Shown piece after piece: positions 1-8,369 of a stretch of 54,802 nt of DNA. The DNA lies in contig CAJOHG010000007.1 of assembly GCA_905234395.1 (NCBI GenBank), positions 1 to 54,802 of the forward strand, read 5' to 3'. The position numbers and the translations under genes are program-made. Source of the stretch: an uncultured Selenomonadaceae bacterium (GTDB lineage Bacteria; Bacillota; Negativicutes; Selenomonadales; Selenomonadaceae). Under the pieces are notes generated by a model, which saw only the letters and a list, made by a program, of their open reading frames with translations, did no database searches and was not told the origin of the DNA. Position 1 is the stretch's first letter; the number at the start of each line of letters is the position of its first letter.

Positions 1-1602
1 ATGATTGACAAAGTTTTAGCCGAACGCGATATGGCAATGCTCAACTTCATTTCGGTTAGTATCGTCGTCGTGTTCGCGTTCAGAGGAATTTTTTATTACG
101 GTCAATCTTATCTGGTGTCGTATATCGGTCAACGTGTCGTCGTGGACGTGCGCGAAGTGATGTTCCGAAAATTTCAGCGTATGCCGATGGCTTATTTCGA
201 CAAGCACCAGACCGGCGAAACGATGAGCTATCTGACAAACGACGTCGGAGCAATTCAATCGGCACTCGTCGACAACTTAATCGAAATGTTCACGGAAGGC
301 GCAATTCTAATCGGCTCAATCGCGATGATGTTTTATCTCGATTGGAAATTGACGCTGCTGACTTTGATAACGGTGCCGCTCGTCGGGACGGCGATGAGAA
401 TTTTCGGCAAGAAGATTAAATCGACGGGACGCGTGATTCAAGAAAAACTCGCCGATATAACTTCGCTGCTGCAGGAAAGCATTTCGTCAATCCGCGTCGT
501 GAAATCGTTCGTGCGCGAAGAATACGAGATCGATCGCTTTAAAGTCGAAAACGAATTGAACTTCAAGGCGACAATGAAAAACGTTCAGCTGACGAGTTTG
601 CTCACTCCGACAGTTGAATTTTTGGCGGCAGTCGCAGTAACTTTAATCGTTTGGTTCGGCGGCTACGAAGTCATCAACGGCATAATGTCTGCAGGTGCGT
701 TGGTAGCGTTCCTGACCTACGCCGTCAACCTTGCCAATCCCGTCAAGAGGCTGTCTCGAATTTACGGTAAAATTCAAAAAGCTATGGCGGCGATTGACAG
801 GATTTATGGCGTGCTCGATTTGCCGGAGACCGTCAACGATAAACCGAACGCGATTGATTTGCCGAAAGTTGCGGGCAGTGTCAAGGTTACGGGCGTCACG
901 TTCAGCTACGACGGAATTCACAACGCGTTGGAAGATGTGAGCTTTGACGTTAAGCCCGGACAAATGATAGCTTTCGTCGGACCGAGCGGCGCAGGCAAGT
1001 CGACGATTGCGAATTTGATTCCGCGATTCTACGACGTGACTGCGGGCGCGATTGAAATTGACGGACACGACATCCGCGACGTGACAGTTCACAGCTTGCG
1101 CGAACAAATCGGTATCGTGCCGCAAGAGACGTTGCTTTTTTCAACGACGGTAATGGAAAATATTCGTTACGGCAGATTGGACGCGACGGACGACGAAGTT
1201 ATTGCCGCTGCCAAAGCTGCCAACGCTGACAAATTCATTCGCGACTTGCCCGAAGGTTATCAAACGCAAATCGGAGAACGCGGCTTGAACTTGAGCGGCG
1301 GTCAACGTCAACGCATGGCTATCGCGCGAGCAATGCTGAAAAATCCGCAGATTTTGATTCTCGACGAGGCAACGTCTGCGCTTGACACCGAATCAGAAAA
1401 AATTGTTCAATCTGCGCTTGATGATTTGATGGTCGGGCGAACGAGTTTTGTTATCGCGCACAGATTGAGCACGATTTTTGCGGCTGATAAAATTTTCGTC
1501 ATTGACAAAGGAAAAGTTTGCGAATCGGGCACGCATAAGGAGCTGCTCGAACTCGGCGGCGTCTACAGCAACCTTTATAACATTCAGTTCAGCAAACTTT
1601 AA
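1..1602 (+). CDS. msbA: MsbA-type lipid A ABC exporter, 5'-truncated by the window
   Basis: ABC half-transporter of the MsbA family, which homodimerises in the inner membrane and flips lipid A-core. The frame is already open at base 1 and the visible product is 533 residues against about 580 for the family, so the first membrane helix lies before the window and the ATG at base 1 is probably an internal Met. Hydrophobic helices are followed by an ATPase domain with Walker A GPSGAGKST (about residue 327), Q-loop VPQE, signature LSGGQ (about 431), Walker B ILILDEAT and the switch His in AHRLS; all are intact. MsbA implies an outer membrane with LPS. A generic multidrug exporter of the same fold is the alternative. 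Confidence 0.88.
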   Translation: MIDKVLAERDMAMLNFISVSIVVVFAFRGIFYYGQSYLVSYIGQRVVVDVREVMFRKFQRMPMAYFDKHQTGETMSYLTNDVGAIQSALVDNLIEMFTEGAILIGSIAMMFYLDWKLTLLTLITVPLVGTAMRIFGKKIKSTGRVIQEKLADITSLLQESISSIRVVKSFVREEYEIDRFKVENELNFKATMKNVQLTSLLTPTVEFLAAVAVTLIVWFGGYEVINGIMSAGALVAFLTYAVNLANPVKRLSRIYGKIQKAMAAIDRIYGVLDLPETVNDKPNAIDLPKVAGSVKVTGVTFSYDGIHNALEDVSFDVKPGQMIAFVGPSGAGKSTIANLIPRFYDVTAGAIEIDGHDIRDVTVHSLREQIGIVPQETLLFSTTVMENIRYGRLDATDDEVIAAAKAANADKFIRDLPEGYQTQIGERGLNLSGGQRQRMAIARAMLKNPQILILDEATSALDTESEKIVQSALDDLMVGRTSFVIAHRLSTIFAADKIFVIDKGKVCESGTHKELLELGGVYSNLYNIQFSKL

Positions 1603-1612
1603 TCGCTTTCCA

Positions 1613-1640
1613 ATGACAAAATGATTTTGCGTGATATAAT
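1613..1640 (+). promoter_or_regulatory. Sigma-A-like promoter for the repeat protein
   Basis: ATGACA (1613-1618), a 16-nt spacer and a consensus TATAAT (1635-1640), about 28 nt before the start codon at 1669. The -35 is one mismatch from TTGACA. Confidence 0.5.
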
Positions 1641-1668
1641 TGCGAAAAAATTTTGGAGTGATACTTTC

Positions 1669-2085
1669 ATGAAGAAGAAAATTTTTACCGGCTTGTTAAT
1701 CGGAGCGTTTGTATTCGGCATCGGCGCGGCGAATGCTCAATCTTCCGGCGAAAACTTTGTCGATAAAGTCAAGGCAAGTCAAGACAAATTCGACAAGTCA
1801 AAAGATAAAGCCGACAAGACTAAGGATAAATTCGGTCACAAGCGCGACGGTGACAAGTCTAATCGTCCCGAACCGCCGAAAGATTCAAACGGCAATCCAA
1901 TCGCTCCGCCGAATCACGACGGCGACAAATCTAATCGTCCCGAACCGCCGAAAGATTCAAACGGCAATCCGATTGCTCCGCCGAATCATTACGGCGACAA
2001 ATCCAATCGTCCCGAGCCGCCGAAAGATTCTAACGGCAATCCAATCGCTCCGCCTAATCACGACAACAGGACCGAGCAGAAATAA
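1669..2085 (+). CDS. Secreted proline-rich 24-residue-repeat protein, function unknown
   Basis: 138-residue protein that I cannot assign to a family. The start is the ATG at 1669 preceded by TTGGAG; a longer frame from 1621 has no ribosome-binding site and would bury the signal peptide. Residues 1-23 are a clear Sec signal peptide (MKKKIFTG... ending AANA). Then comes a Lys/Asp-rich linker (residues 24-60) with periodic DK dipeptides, and three nearly identical 24-residue repeats beginning GDKSNRPEPPKDSNGNP. The repeats look extended and disordered, as in cell-wall-spanning or periplasmic spacer proteins; that role is inference. It has its own promoter and terminator, so it is monocistronic. 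Confidence 0.8.
   Translation: MKKKIFTGLLIGAFVFGIGAANAQSSGENFVDKVKASQDKFDKSKDKADKTKDKFGHKRDGDKSNRPEPPKDSNGNPIAPPNHDGDKSNRPEPPKDSNGNPIAPPNHYGDKSNRPEPPKDSNGNPIAPPNHDNRTEQK
1849..2064 (+). repeat. Three in-frame 72-bp tandem repeats
   Basis: Units at 1849-1920, 1921-1992 and 1993-2064, each coding for 24 residues. They differ mostly at silent positions, plus one His-Asp/His-Tyr change at the end of unit 2. Near identity at this length allows expansion or contraction by recombination without a frameshift. Confidence 0.95.
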
Positions 2086-2105
2086 TTTCACAGGCAACAA
2101 AAAAC

Positions 2106-2138
2106 GGCTTGTGCGCAGACACGAGCCTTAATTTTTTT
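2106..2138 (+). terminator. Rho-independent terminator of the repeat protein gene
   Basis: Eight-base-pair stem GGCTTGTG/CACGAGCC (2106-2113 with 2120-2127, one G-U pair) followed by a T7 run at 2132-2138. It ends only 14 nt before speE, so speE needs its own promoter or readthrough. Confidence 0.8.
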
Positions 2139-2152
2139 ATGGAGATGATTCA

Positions 2153-3004
2153 ATGGAGCTTTGGTTCAGCGAACAGCATACGCCGAACGTGCGGTTGTCG
2201 CTCAAAGTCGATAAGCAACTTTTCAGCGCGGCGAGCGAATTTCAACGCGTGGATATTTTTGATTCGGCGGAATTCGGGCGAATACTCGTGCTTGACGGAC
2301 GAATCATGCTCACGGAGCGCGACGAATTCATTTATCACGAAATGCTGACTCATGTACCGATGTGCGTTCATCCCGAAGTTCGCAAAGTTTTACTCGTCGG
2401 CGGCGGTGACGGCGGCTCTGCACGCGAGCTGTTGAAATACGACACGATAGAAAAAATTGATCTCGTTGAGCTTGATGAAACGCTTGTTCGCGCCTGTCAA
2501 AAGTTCATTCCGCAAACTGCCGCATGTCTCGACAATCCGCGCGTGGAAATTTTTTTCGCTGACGGTTTGAAATTCATTCGCCGCAAAGCTGACGAATACG
2601 ACTTGATTATCGTCGACTACACCGATCCGCTCGGTCCCGGCGAAGGACTTTTCACGAAAGAATTTTACGGCAACTGTTTCAACGCGCTAAAATCCGGCGG
2701 TATCATGGTCAATCAACACGAGAATCCTTTTTATTCGCGCGACGCCGCTGCCATGCAACGTGCTCACAAACGTTTGGTTACGTCGTTCCCGATTGTCCGC
2801 GTCTATCAAATTCACATTCCGACTTATCCTGCGGGACAATGGCTTTTCGGTTTCGCGTCGAAAAAATTTCATCCGACCAACGCCGTTGACTTCACGCGCT
2901 GGAATTCATTGAGCTTGCAAACGAAATATTACAACACGAAAATTCACGTCGGAGCCTTCGCTCTGCCAACTTACGTCGTCAAAACTTTGCAGGCGGCAGA
3001 ATAG
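2153..3004 (+). CDS. speE: Spermidine synthase (polyamine aminopropyltransferase)
   Basis: Transfers an aminopropyl group from decarboxylated S-adenosylmethionine to putrescine, making spermidine in the cytoplasm. The 283-residue length is normal. The N-terminal beta-strand domain precedes the Rossmann core. Visible are the nucleotide-binding GGGDGG (about 83-88), ELDE (about 106-109) and the catalytic VDYTDPLGPG block (Asp155/Asp158). The start ATG at 2153 follows GGAG. The dCMP deaminase gene begins 10 nt downstream, so the two are probably co-transcribed. No speD is seen nearby, so the aminopropyl donor would be made elsewhere. Confidence 0.95.
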   Translation: MELWFSEQHTPNVRLSLKVDKQLFSAASEFQRVDIFDSAEFGRILVLDGRIMLTERDEFIYHEMLTHVPMCVHPEVRKVLLVGGGDGGSARELLKYDTIEKIDLVELDETLVRACQKFIPQTAACLDNPRVEIFFADGLKFIRRKADEYDLIIVDYTDPLGPGEGLFTKEFYGNCFNALKSGGIMVNQHENPFYSRDAAAMQRAHKRLVTSFPIVRVYQIHIPTYPAGQWLFGFASKKFHPTNAVDFTRWNSLSLQTKYYNTKIHVGAFALPTYVVKTLQAAE

Positions 3005-3014
3005 GAGAATTAAC

Positions 3015-3476
3015 ATGGTCAAACAAAAACGTCCCGATTGGGACGAATATTTTCTGAACATTGCCCGCGAGGTCGGCAAACGCGCAACTTGTCTGCGTCG
3101 ACGCTACGGAGCGATTATCGTTAAGGATAAAATCATCGTAAGCACCGGCTACAACGGAGCACCGCGCGGCGAGACGAATTGCATTGACAGCGGCATTTGC
3201 GAGCGCGAACGTCTTCACGTGCCCAAAGGTGAACGCTACGAACTCTGCGTTGCCGTCCACGCCGAACAGAATGCAATCATCAATGCAGACCCGAATAAGA
3301 TGGAAGGCGCGACGATTTACATTGCCGGTGTGAACTGCGCGGACAATTCCAACGCGTCGGGCGAACCGTGCAAACTTTGTCGACGCATGATTATCAACGC
3401 ACGCATTGCCAAGGTCGTCTACCTTGACCGTGACGGAAACATTGTCAGCAAAATTCCGAGCGACATTCACGACTAA
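3015..3476 (+). CDS. dCMP deaminase (ComEB family)
   Basis: Zinc-dependent deoxycytidylate deaminase that converts dCMP to dUMP, the precursor for thymidylate synthesis. It has 153 residues, normal for the family. Zinc ligands and the catalytic acid are visible as H-A-E at 82-84 and P-C-K-L-C at 118-122. The YGAIIVKD and TGYNGAPRG segments match the substrate-binding region of dCMP deaminases better than cytosine or tRNA-adenosine deaminases. Start ATG at 3015 with AGGAG upstream, 10 nt after speE. It ends 3 nt before the convergent U32 gene, and no terminator is visible between them. Confidence 0.93.
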   Translation: MVKQKRPDWDEYFLNIAREVGKRATCLRRRYGAIIVKDKIIVSTGYNGAPRGETNCIDSGICERERLHVPKGERYELCVAVHAEQNAIINADPNKMEGATIYIAGVNCADNSNASGEPCKLCRRMIINARIAKVVYLDRDGNIVSKIPSDIHD

Positions 3477-3479
3477 CAG

Positions 3480-5423
3480 CTACTGAATCGAATTTTTACT
3501 TTGCTTGAAACGATAGACACCTGCGCCGAATTTGGACGGCGTATTTTTTTTGTATGCGTCGAAAAGTGCGGAATAGTCTTGACCGTCGAGAGCGTCACGA
3601 TAAATTTTGACGACTTGCGCGACGACTTCCGCCGAATAATTTTGCGCTTCAATCCTCAACGACGCAGCTCCGAAAAATTTTTCAACGTAAGGCAAAAGAC
3701 AAAGCTCCTTGCCGAAGAAAATGTGCCAACGTTTGAATTGATCTACTCTCAACGCATGAACTTCATCAGCCTCATCAACGAGCGCAAGACGTTTATTCAA
3801 CTTGTCGGGCGCGGCGAATTCGTCGTAGTCGGGCAGATAAAATTTGGCGATGTCGTGGTCGGAAATCATTGACTCAATCGCGCCGTGAACAATGACTTCA
3901 ATCGGCAACGGTGAATTTTCGACGACACTGCGGACTTGCGCGAAACTCAATTCGAGCGACGCTGTTGCCTGAACGACGCCGAGACTTTGCAAAAATTCTG
4001 CCGCAACGGGATTGAACAGACTAAACGACACGTCCGCGAAAATCGGTGCGTCCGTCAACGACTTGACCAAATTCAACGCGCCTAAATTGCCGACAAGCAC
4101 GCCGTCGAATTTTATTGCCGCTGAAAAAATTTCCGCAAGCTCCGATAAATCTTTGTCCTTTGAGGTGCGAGGTGTTGCCAAAATAATTTTCCGTCCCGCC
4201 GCGTGAGCAAATTCAATCGCCGCGTTGAAGTCGTTGAGCGTCCACGGTTTGAAAGGCTTGAAAACTTCTCCGCCGACGTAAATAACATCAGCACCGTTAT
4301 CAATCGCCGTCCGCGCAGATTCAAGCGTCGCAACTCTGACGGAAAGTTTTGAGCTTTGAGCTTTAAGCTTTGAGCTTTGAGAATTTATCGCACGTTCGGC
4401 AGAAAAAATTTCTTTAACGGTCGCGTCGTCAAAGGCAGGCTCGACAACTGCGCGGCTGAAAATTCGCGGTTCACGTTCGCCGGTAATTCCAATGTCTTTA
4501 ATCGACGTGGCACCGAATGCAAAAGTCGTCGTGAAGTCGCGGACGCGGTTATCGTAAAGATTTTGCCAACGTTCGGCGTCGACGCTGTAACCTGTCGGAT
4601 CGGCAAGGTAAGCGTCAATTTCGCGGCGATAAGTCGTGACGAGTCGGCGAACAAATTCGGGCGGTCTCATGCGTCCTTCAATCTTAAAACTCGTGACGCC
4701 GGCTTGAATCAAATCGGGAATGTTGCGGAACATGCACATATCATTGAGCGCGAGCTTGTACGACCAATTGTTTAAAGTTTCGCCCGTTAATTCGTCGACA
4801 AGTTTGTAATTCCAGCGACAAGGTTTCATGCAACGCCCGCGATTGCCGCTCTGCCCGAAGACGACGCCAGAATGAATGCATTGACCCGACTCCGCAAAGC
4901 ACATGTCGCCATGCATGAAATATTCGACTTCAATGCCCGTGCGCTCCTTAATCAGCGAAACTTCAGTCAACGTCAATTCTCTGCCGACGACGACGCGCGT
5001 TATCCCGAATTTTTTCAGCAGTTCAACGGCGCGAGTGTTGTGCGTGTTCATCATAACCGACGCGTGCATTGGAATTGCCAAGCCGAGCTTGCGGACGAGA
5101 TTTATTACGGCGAGGTCTTGCACCAAAATTGAATCGGGCTGAATTTCGTCGAGGTAGCGCAAAAATTTTTCGAGCGGCGCAATTTCTTCCGCACTGATTA
5201 GATTGTTCAGCGTGACGTAAATTTTGACGTTGCGGGCGTGAGCAAAATCAATCGCGGCTTTTAATTGTGCGTCGTCGAAATTGAAGTTGCTGTTGTGCAC
5301 GCGCATGTTGAAAGCTTTGCCGCCGAGATAAACCGCATCGGCACCGGCATCCACCGCCGCAATCAACGCGTCCCATGTTCCGGCGGGAGCAAGCAGTTCA
5401 ATCGAGTTTTTGTCGAGTGTCAT
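3480..5423 (-). CDS. U32 family protein with two barrel repeats (RlhA/YegQ-like)
   Basis: U32 'peptidase' family; characterised members are prephenate-dependent RNA cytidine hydroxylases (RlhA, TrhP), so an RNA-modification role is more likely than proteolysis. The chosen start is the ATG at 5423 with AGGAGA upstream; a longer frame to 5468 would run into the preceding gene. 647 residues: the first barrel begins ELLAPAG and carries the family cysteines (HGDMCFAESGQC, then RGRCMKPCRW). A second barrel-like half from about residue 360 repeats the DAGADAVYLGG pattern as DNGADVIYVGG but lacks the cysteine signature. The joining linker (SQSSKLKAQSSKLS) is encoded by heptanucleotide repeats. It lies 13 nt after the GT41 gene, likely one transcript. 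Confidence 0.88.
   Translation of the reverse strand: MTLDKNSIELLAPAGTWDALIAAVDAGADAVYLGGKAFNMRVHNSNFNFDDAQLKAAIDFAHARNVKIYVTLNNLISAEEIAPLEKFLRYLDEIQPDSILVQDLAVINLVRKLGLAIPMHASVMMNTHNTRAVELLKKFGITRVVVGRELTLTEVSLIKERTGIEVEYFMHGDMCFAESGQCIHSGVVFGQSGNRGRCMKPCRWNYKLVDELTGETLNNWSYKLALNDMCMFRNIPDLIQAGVTSFKIEGRMRPPEFVRRLVTTYRREIDAYLADPTGYSVDAERWQNLYDNRVRDFTTTFAFGATSIKDIGITGEREPRIFSRAVVEPAFDDATVKEIFSAERAINSQSSKLKAQSSKLSVRVATLESARTAIDNGADVIYVGGEVFKPFKPWTLNDFNAAIEFAHAAGRKIILATPRTSKDKDLSELAEIFSAAIKFDGVLVGNLGALNLVKSLTDAPIFADVSFSLFNPVAAEFLQSLGVVQATASLELSFAQVRSVVENSPLPIEVIVHGAIESMISDHDIAKFYLPDYDEFAAPDKLNKRLALVDEADEVHALRVDQFKRWHIFFGKELCLLPYVEKFFGAASLRIEAQNYSAEVVAQVVKIYRDALDGQDYSALFDAYKKNTPSKFGAGVYRFKQSKNSIQ
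4348..4382. repeat. Five heptanucleotide repeats inside the U32 gene
   Basis: Plus-strand units TTTGAGC, TTTGAGC, TTTAAGC, TTTGAGC, TTTGAGA. They encode the low-complexity linker between the two halves of the U32 protein. Related AAAGCTC/AGCTTAG heptamers lie between genes at 44177-44250. Confidence 0.9.
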
Positions 5424-5436
5424 TGAAAGTCTCCTC

Positions 5437-7209
5437 TTAGTTGATAATCGTCGTGTAAATTTTTTCAAGCTCGCGCATGTATCGTTGCGAATTCATCAGC
5501 GCAGAATCTTTGACGTGCTCGCGAAGTCCGACGTGGTACGCCGCGATTAACTCTTTGCGCCGAGAAAGTTGAATCGCCTTCTTGACGTAATCCATCGGGC
5601 TGTGCGCGACAAGTTCGGCAACATCAGCAGCAACGAGAATCGACGCGCCGAGCCGTGAGCCGTGAGTTTTGCCGCGAACAGTGATGACGGGCACGCCCAT
5701 AAACAACGCTTCGCAAGTCGTCGTTCCGCCGGTGTATGGGAAAGTATCAAGAGCAATGTCAACGTCGCGATATTGTTCGAGATAATCCGGGCTGTAAGGA
5801 CGAAATTCCACGCGGTCAATCGGAAAACTCAACTTGCGGAAACGTTCACGGACAATTTGTTTGCCGTCGTCAATGCTGAAAATTTTTCCCTTGAGTATCA
5901 GTCGCGAGTGAGGCACGCCTTCAAGAATCGCACGCCAAATGTAAAGCACGTCGTCCGAAATTTTGGCGAAGTTGTTAAAGCTTGCGAACGTCACGAAACC
6001 ATTTTTTAAGAACGGCGCGCGCAATTCAACGTCAGGCATTTCACGAATCAAACCGGGCGAATAACACAGACTGCAAGGATTGAGCCGCAAAATTTTTTCC
6101 GTGAAGTTGTTCGGCAAATTTTCCGGCGTGCACAGATTATCTGACAGGAAATAATCCACCGCGTTAAGCCCGGTTGTCGCCGTGTAACCGAGTCCGCAAA
6201 TTTGAATCGGTGCGGGCTTATGTGCGAGAATCGGCAAGCAACTGTCCTGCGAATGTCCCGAAAAGTCAACGAGAATGTCAACGTTGTCCGCGTCAATGAT
6301 TTGCGCCGCCTCGAACGGTTCCTTGCCCGTCAATGTGCGCCACTCAACGTTAAACGATTTGAACTTCTCCGTGACGAGATCTTTCTTGCCCGTCGCGTAG
6401 CACGTCACGGAAAAATTTTCGGCGTCAAAGTCTCTGACAAACGGCACGATAAAATTTGCAAGTGCATGTTCACGGAAATCGGGCGAAATGTAACCGACGT
6501 GAATTTTTTCTCCGCGAATGTGTTTGTCGTGGCGGAAAGGACTGATTCGCGCGAAAAATCCGTTGTACTTTTGCGCAAGCTCTTTCGTCTGCATTGGCGG
6601 CACGTCGCGATAATTTCGCAGGAACAAATGTTTTGAGTAAAGCTCCGCCGCTTGAGCGTTGTCGTCCGTCAAAGTGCTTGCCTCCAACAAACTCGTCGAC
6701 GCCCGCGCAGGTTCGCCCGCCAAATAAAATCCGTTCGCGCTCCAACACAATGCTTTGAACAAAATCGCACGCGTGACGGAAATTTTTTTGTCCAGTTGCT
6801 TTTGAAAGTTGTCGTCGTCGGCGGTGCGTTGACGGCGATTGAATGCAAATTGCCGATTGTGCTCTTGAAGGCGTGACTGCAAATTTTTTATCTCTTCGCG
6901 CGTGTCGTGAATGAGTTCATCGAAAATTTTCAGCTGTTCTCGCAACTTGAAACGTTTTGCCGCAATGGCACCTGTGACAAGTCGTCCGCGCAGATGATTC
7001 GGTTCAATGGACAGCGCGAATTTTGCAAAGGACTCTGCCTCGTCGATGTTGCCTAAGTAAAGAGTCGCCTCCGCCATTATCGCCAAACCGTCGGCGGAAT
7101 TTTTGTCGAGCGCGAAAATTTCTTGGGCGGCAGTGCGCATGGACAACGGATCGCCGTCCGCAGAAAATTTTTCCGCGAGCACCACCCAATCCAAAATTTT
7201 TTCGTCCAT
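5437..7209 (-). CDS. TPR-GT41 glycosyltransferase (SPINDLY/OGT-like)
   Basis: Cytoplasmic O-linked sugar transferase of family GT41, which attaches GlcNAc or a related sugar to Ser/Thr of proteins. About 590 residues. The N-terminal third is TPR-like helical repeats (for example GNIDEAESFAKFALSIEPNH). The catalytic part begins HVGYISPDFREH and has DILVDFSGHS, ICGLGYTATTG, and the family signature DTFPYTGGTTTCEAL followed by MGVPVIT. The start is the ATG at 7209 with GGAGGG upstream; a TTG one codon earlier is possible. In flagellated Negativicutes such enzymes are candidates for flagellin glycosylation; no flagellin gene is nearby, so the target is unknown. Confidence 0.9.
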   Translation of the reverse strand: MDEKILDWVVLAEKFSADGDPLSMRTAAQEIFALDKNSADGLAIMAEATLYLGNIDEAESFAKFALSIEPNHLRGRLVTGAIAAKRFKLREQLKIFDELIHDTREEIKNLQSRLQEHNRQFAFNRRQRTADDDNFQKQLDKKISVTRAILFKALCWSANGFYLAGEPARASTSLLEASTLTDDNAQAAELYSKHLFLRNYRDVPPMQTKELAQKYNGFFARISPFRHDKHIRGEKIHVGYISPDFREHALANFIVPFVRDFDAENFSVTCYATGKKDLVTEKFKSFNVEWRTLTGKEPFEAAQIIDADNVDILVDFSGHSQDSCLPILAHKPAPIQICGLGYTATTGLNAVDYFLSDNLCTPENLPNNFTEKILRLNPCSLCYSPGLIREMPDVELRAPFLKNGFVTFASFNNFAKISDDVLYIWRAILEGVPHSRLILKGKIFSIDDGKQIVRERFRKLSFPIDRVEFRPYSPDYLEQYRDVDIALDTFPYTGGTTTCEALFMGVPVITVRGKTHGSRLGASILVAADVAELVAHSPMDYVKKAIQLSRRKELIAAYHVGLREHVKDSALMNSQRYMRELEKIYTTIIN

Positions 7210-7277
7210 CAATATCCCTCCGCCGCGATAATTTCTTCAATGATAAACCAAACTTGCCGCAAATGCAATGCGAGTTC

Positions 7278-7305
7278 TTGACAATCGCCGCCGCGCAGGT
7301 ACAAT
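7278..7305 (+). promoter_or_regulatory. Promoter of asd-fliB-DUF535
   Basis: TTGACA (7278-7283), 16-nt spacer, TACAAT (7300-7305), about 32 nt before the asd start. It is divergent from the GT41 gene. Confidence 0.75.
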
Positions 7306-7337
7306 GACGTTTGAAACTTTTTTGGGAGGAATTTTTT

Positions 7338-8369
7338 ATGAAACGATTCAACACGGCGATAGTCGGAGTAACCGGCGCAGTCGGTCAAGAATTTTTGAAA
7401 CTCATCGAGGAGCGCAACTTTCCTTTCGGCGAACTGAAAATGTTGGCGTCGAGTCGTTCGGCGGGCAAGACGATAAATTTCATGGGCAAAGACTACACGG
7501 TCGAGGAGACAACGGAAAATTCCTTCGACGGCGTGAAATTTGCACTGTTCGCGGGCGGCGCGGCAAGCAAACTTTTTGCACCGGCGGCAGTCAAAGCTGG
7601 AGCAGTCGTCATTGACAATTCGTCCAATTTCCGCATGGATCCCAACGTTCCGCTCGTCGTGCCCGAAGTCAATCCGCAAGCAATCGCTCGCCACAAAGGA
7701 ATCATTGCCAACCCGAATTGCTCAACGATAATCATGGTGATGGCTCTCAAGCCGCTTTACAATTTGTCGCGAATTAAACGCGTTGTCGTGTCGACTTATC
7801 AAGCAGTTTCCGGCGCAGGTCGCGAAGGCATGGACGAATTGAAAGCTCAACTCGATTCACTTGCTCGCGGCGAAGAAGTCACGGCGAAAATTTTGCCCGT
7901 CGCCAAACTCGACAAGCATTATCAAATCGCGTCGAATCTCTTGCCGCAAATCGATGTCTTCATGGAAAATCTTTACACCAAAGAGGAAATGAAGATGGTC
8001 AACGAAACGCAAAAGATTATGGAAGACGACGCGCTTAAAGTCACTGCAACGACAATTCGCGTGCCCGTCTATCGTTCTCATGCCGAAAGTGTCAACGTCG
8101 AATTTGAAAGTGATGTTTCCGTTGACGCGGCCCGCAATGCTCTGGAAAAATTTCCCGGCGTCATCGTGCGCGACAATCCTGCCGAAATGATTTATCCGCA
8201 ACCGCTTGAAACTTCCGGCAAAGACGACGTTGAAGTCGGACGAATTCGCAAAGATTTTTCGATTGAACACGGTTTGAACCTTTGGGTCTGCGGAGATCAA
8301 ATTCGCAAGGGCGCGGCTCTCAACGCTCTGCAAATCGCCGAATACATGATTGCTCACGGGATGGTTTAA
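7338..8369 (+). CDS. asd: Aspartate-semialdehyde dehydrogenase
   Basis: NADPH-dependent reductive dephosphorylation of aspartyl phosphate to aspartate semialdehyde, the branch point to lysine/diaminopimelate, threonine and methionine. 343 residues, normal length. The N-terminal Rossmann motif is VGVTGAVGQEF. The catalytic Cys is in NPNCSTI (Cys128) and the region AVSGAGREG matches the family. The start ATG at 7338 follows GGGAGGA; an upstream in-frame ATG has no such site. The stop overlaps the next ATG by one base (TAATG), indicating translational coupling to the FliB-like gene. Confidence 0.95.
   Translation: MKRFNTAIVGVTGAVGQEFLKLIEERNFPFGELKMLASSRSAGKTINFMGKDYTVEETTENSFDGVKFALFAGGAASKLFAPAAVKAGAVVIDNSSNFRMDPNVPLVVPEVNPQAIARHKGIIANPNCSTIIMVMALKPLYNLSRIKRVVVSTYQAVSGAGREGMDELKAQLDSLARGEEVTAKILPVAKLDKHYQIASNLLPQIDVFMENLYTKEEMKMVNETQKIMEDDALKVTATTIRVPVYRSHAESVNVEFESDVSVDAARNALEKFPGVIVRDNPAEMIYPQPLETSGKDDVEVGRIRKDFSIEHGLNLWVCGDQIRKGAALNALQIAEYMIAHGMV

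Noticed and set aside
1621..1668. Longer start for the repeat protein at 1621
   Set aside because: The extension overlaps the promoter -10, lacks a ribosome-binding site and would mask a good signal peptide.
4348..4382. CRISPR-like short repeats (also 44177-44250 and 52387-52414)
   Set aside because: Units are seven bases without spacers; no cas genes anywhere in the window.
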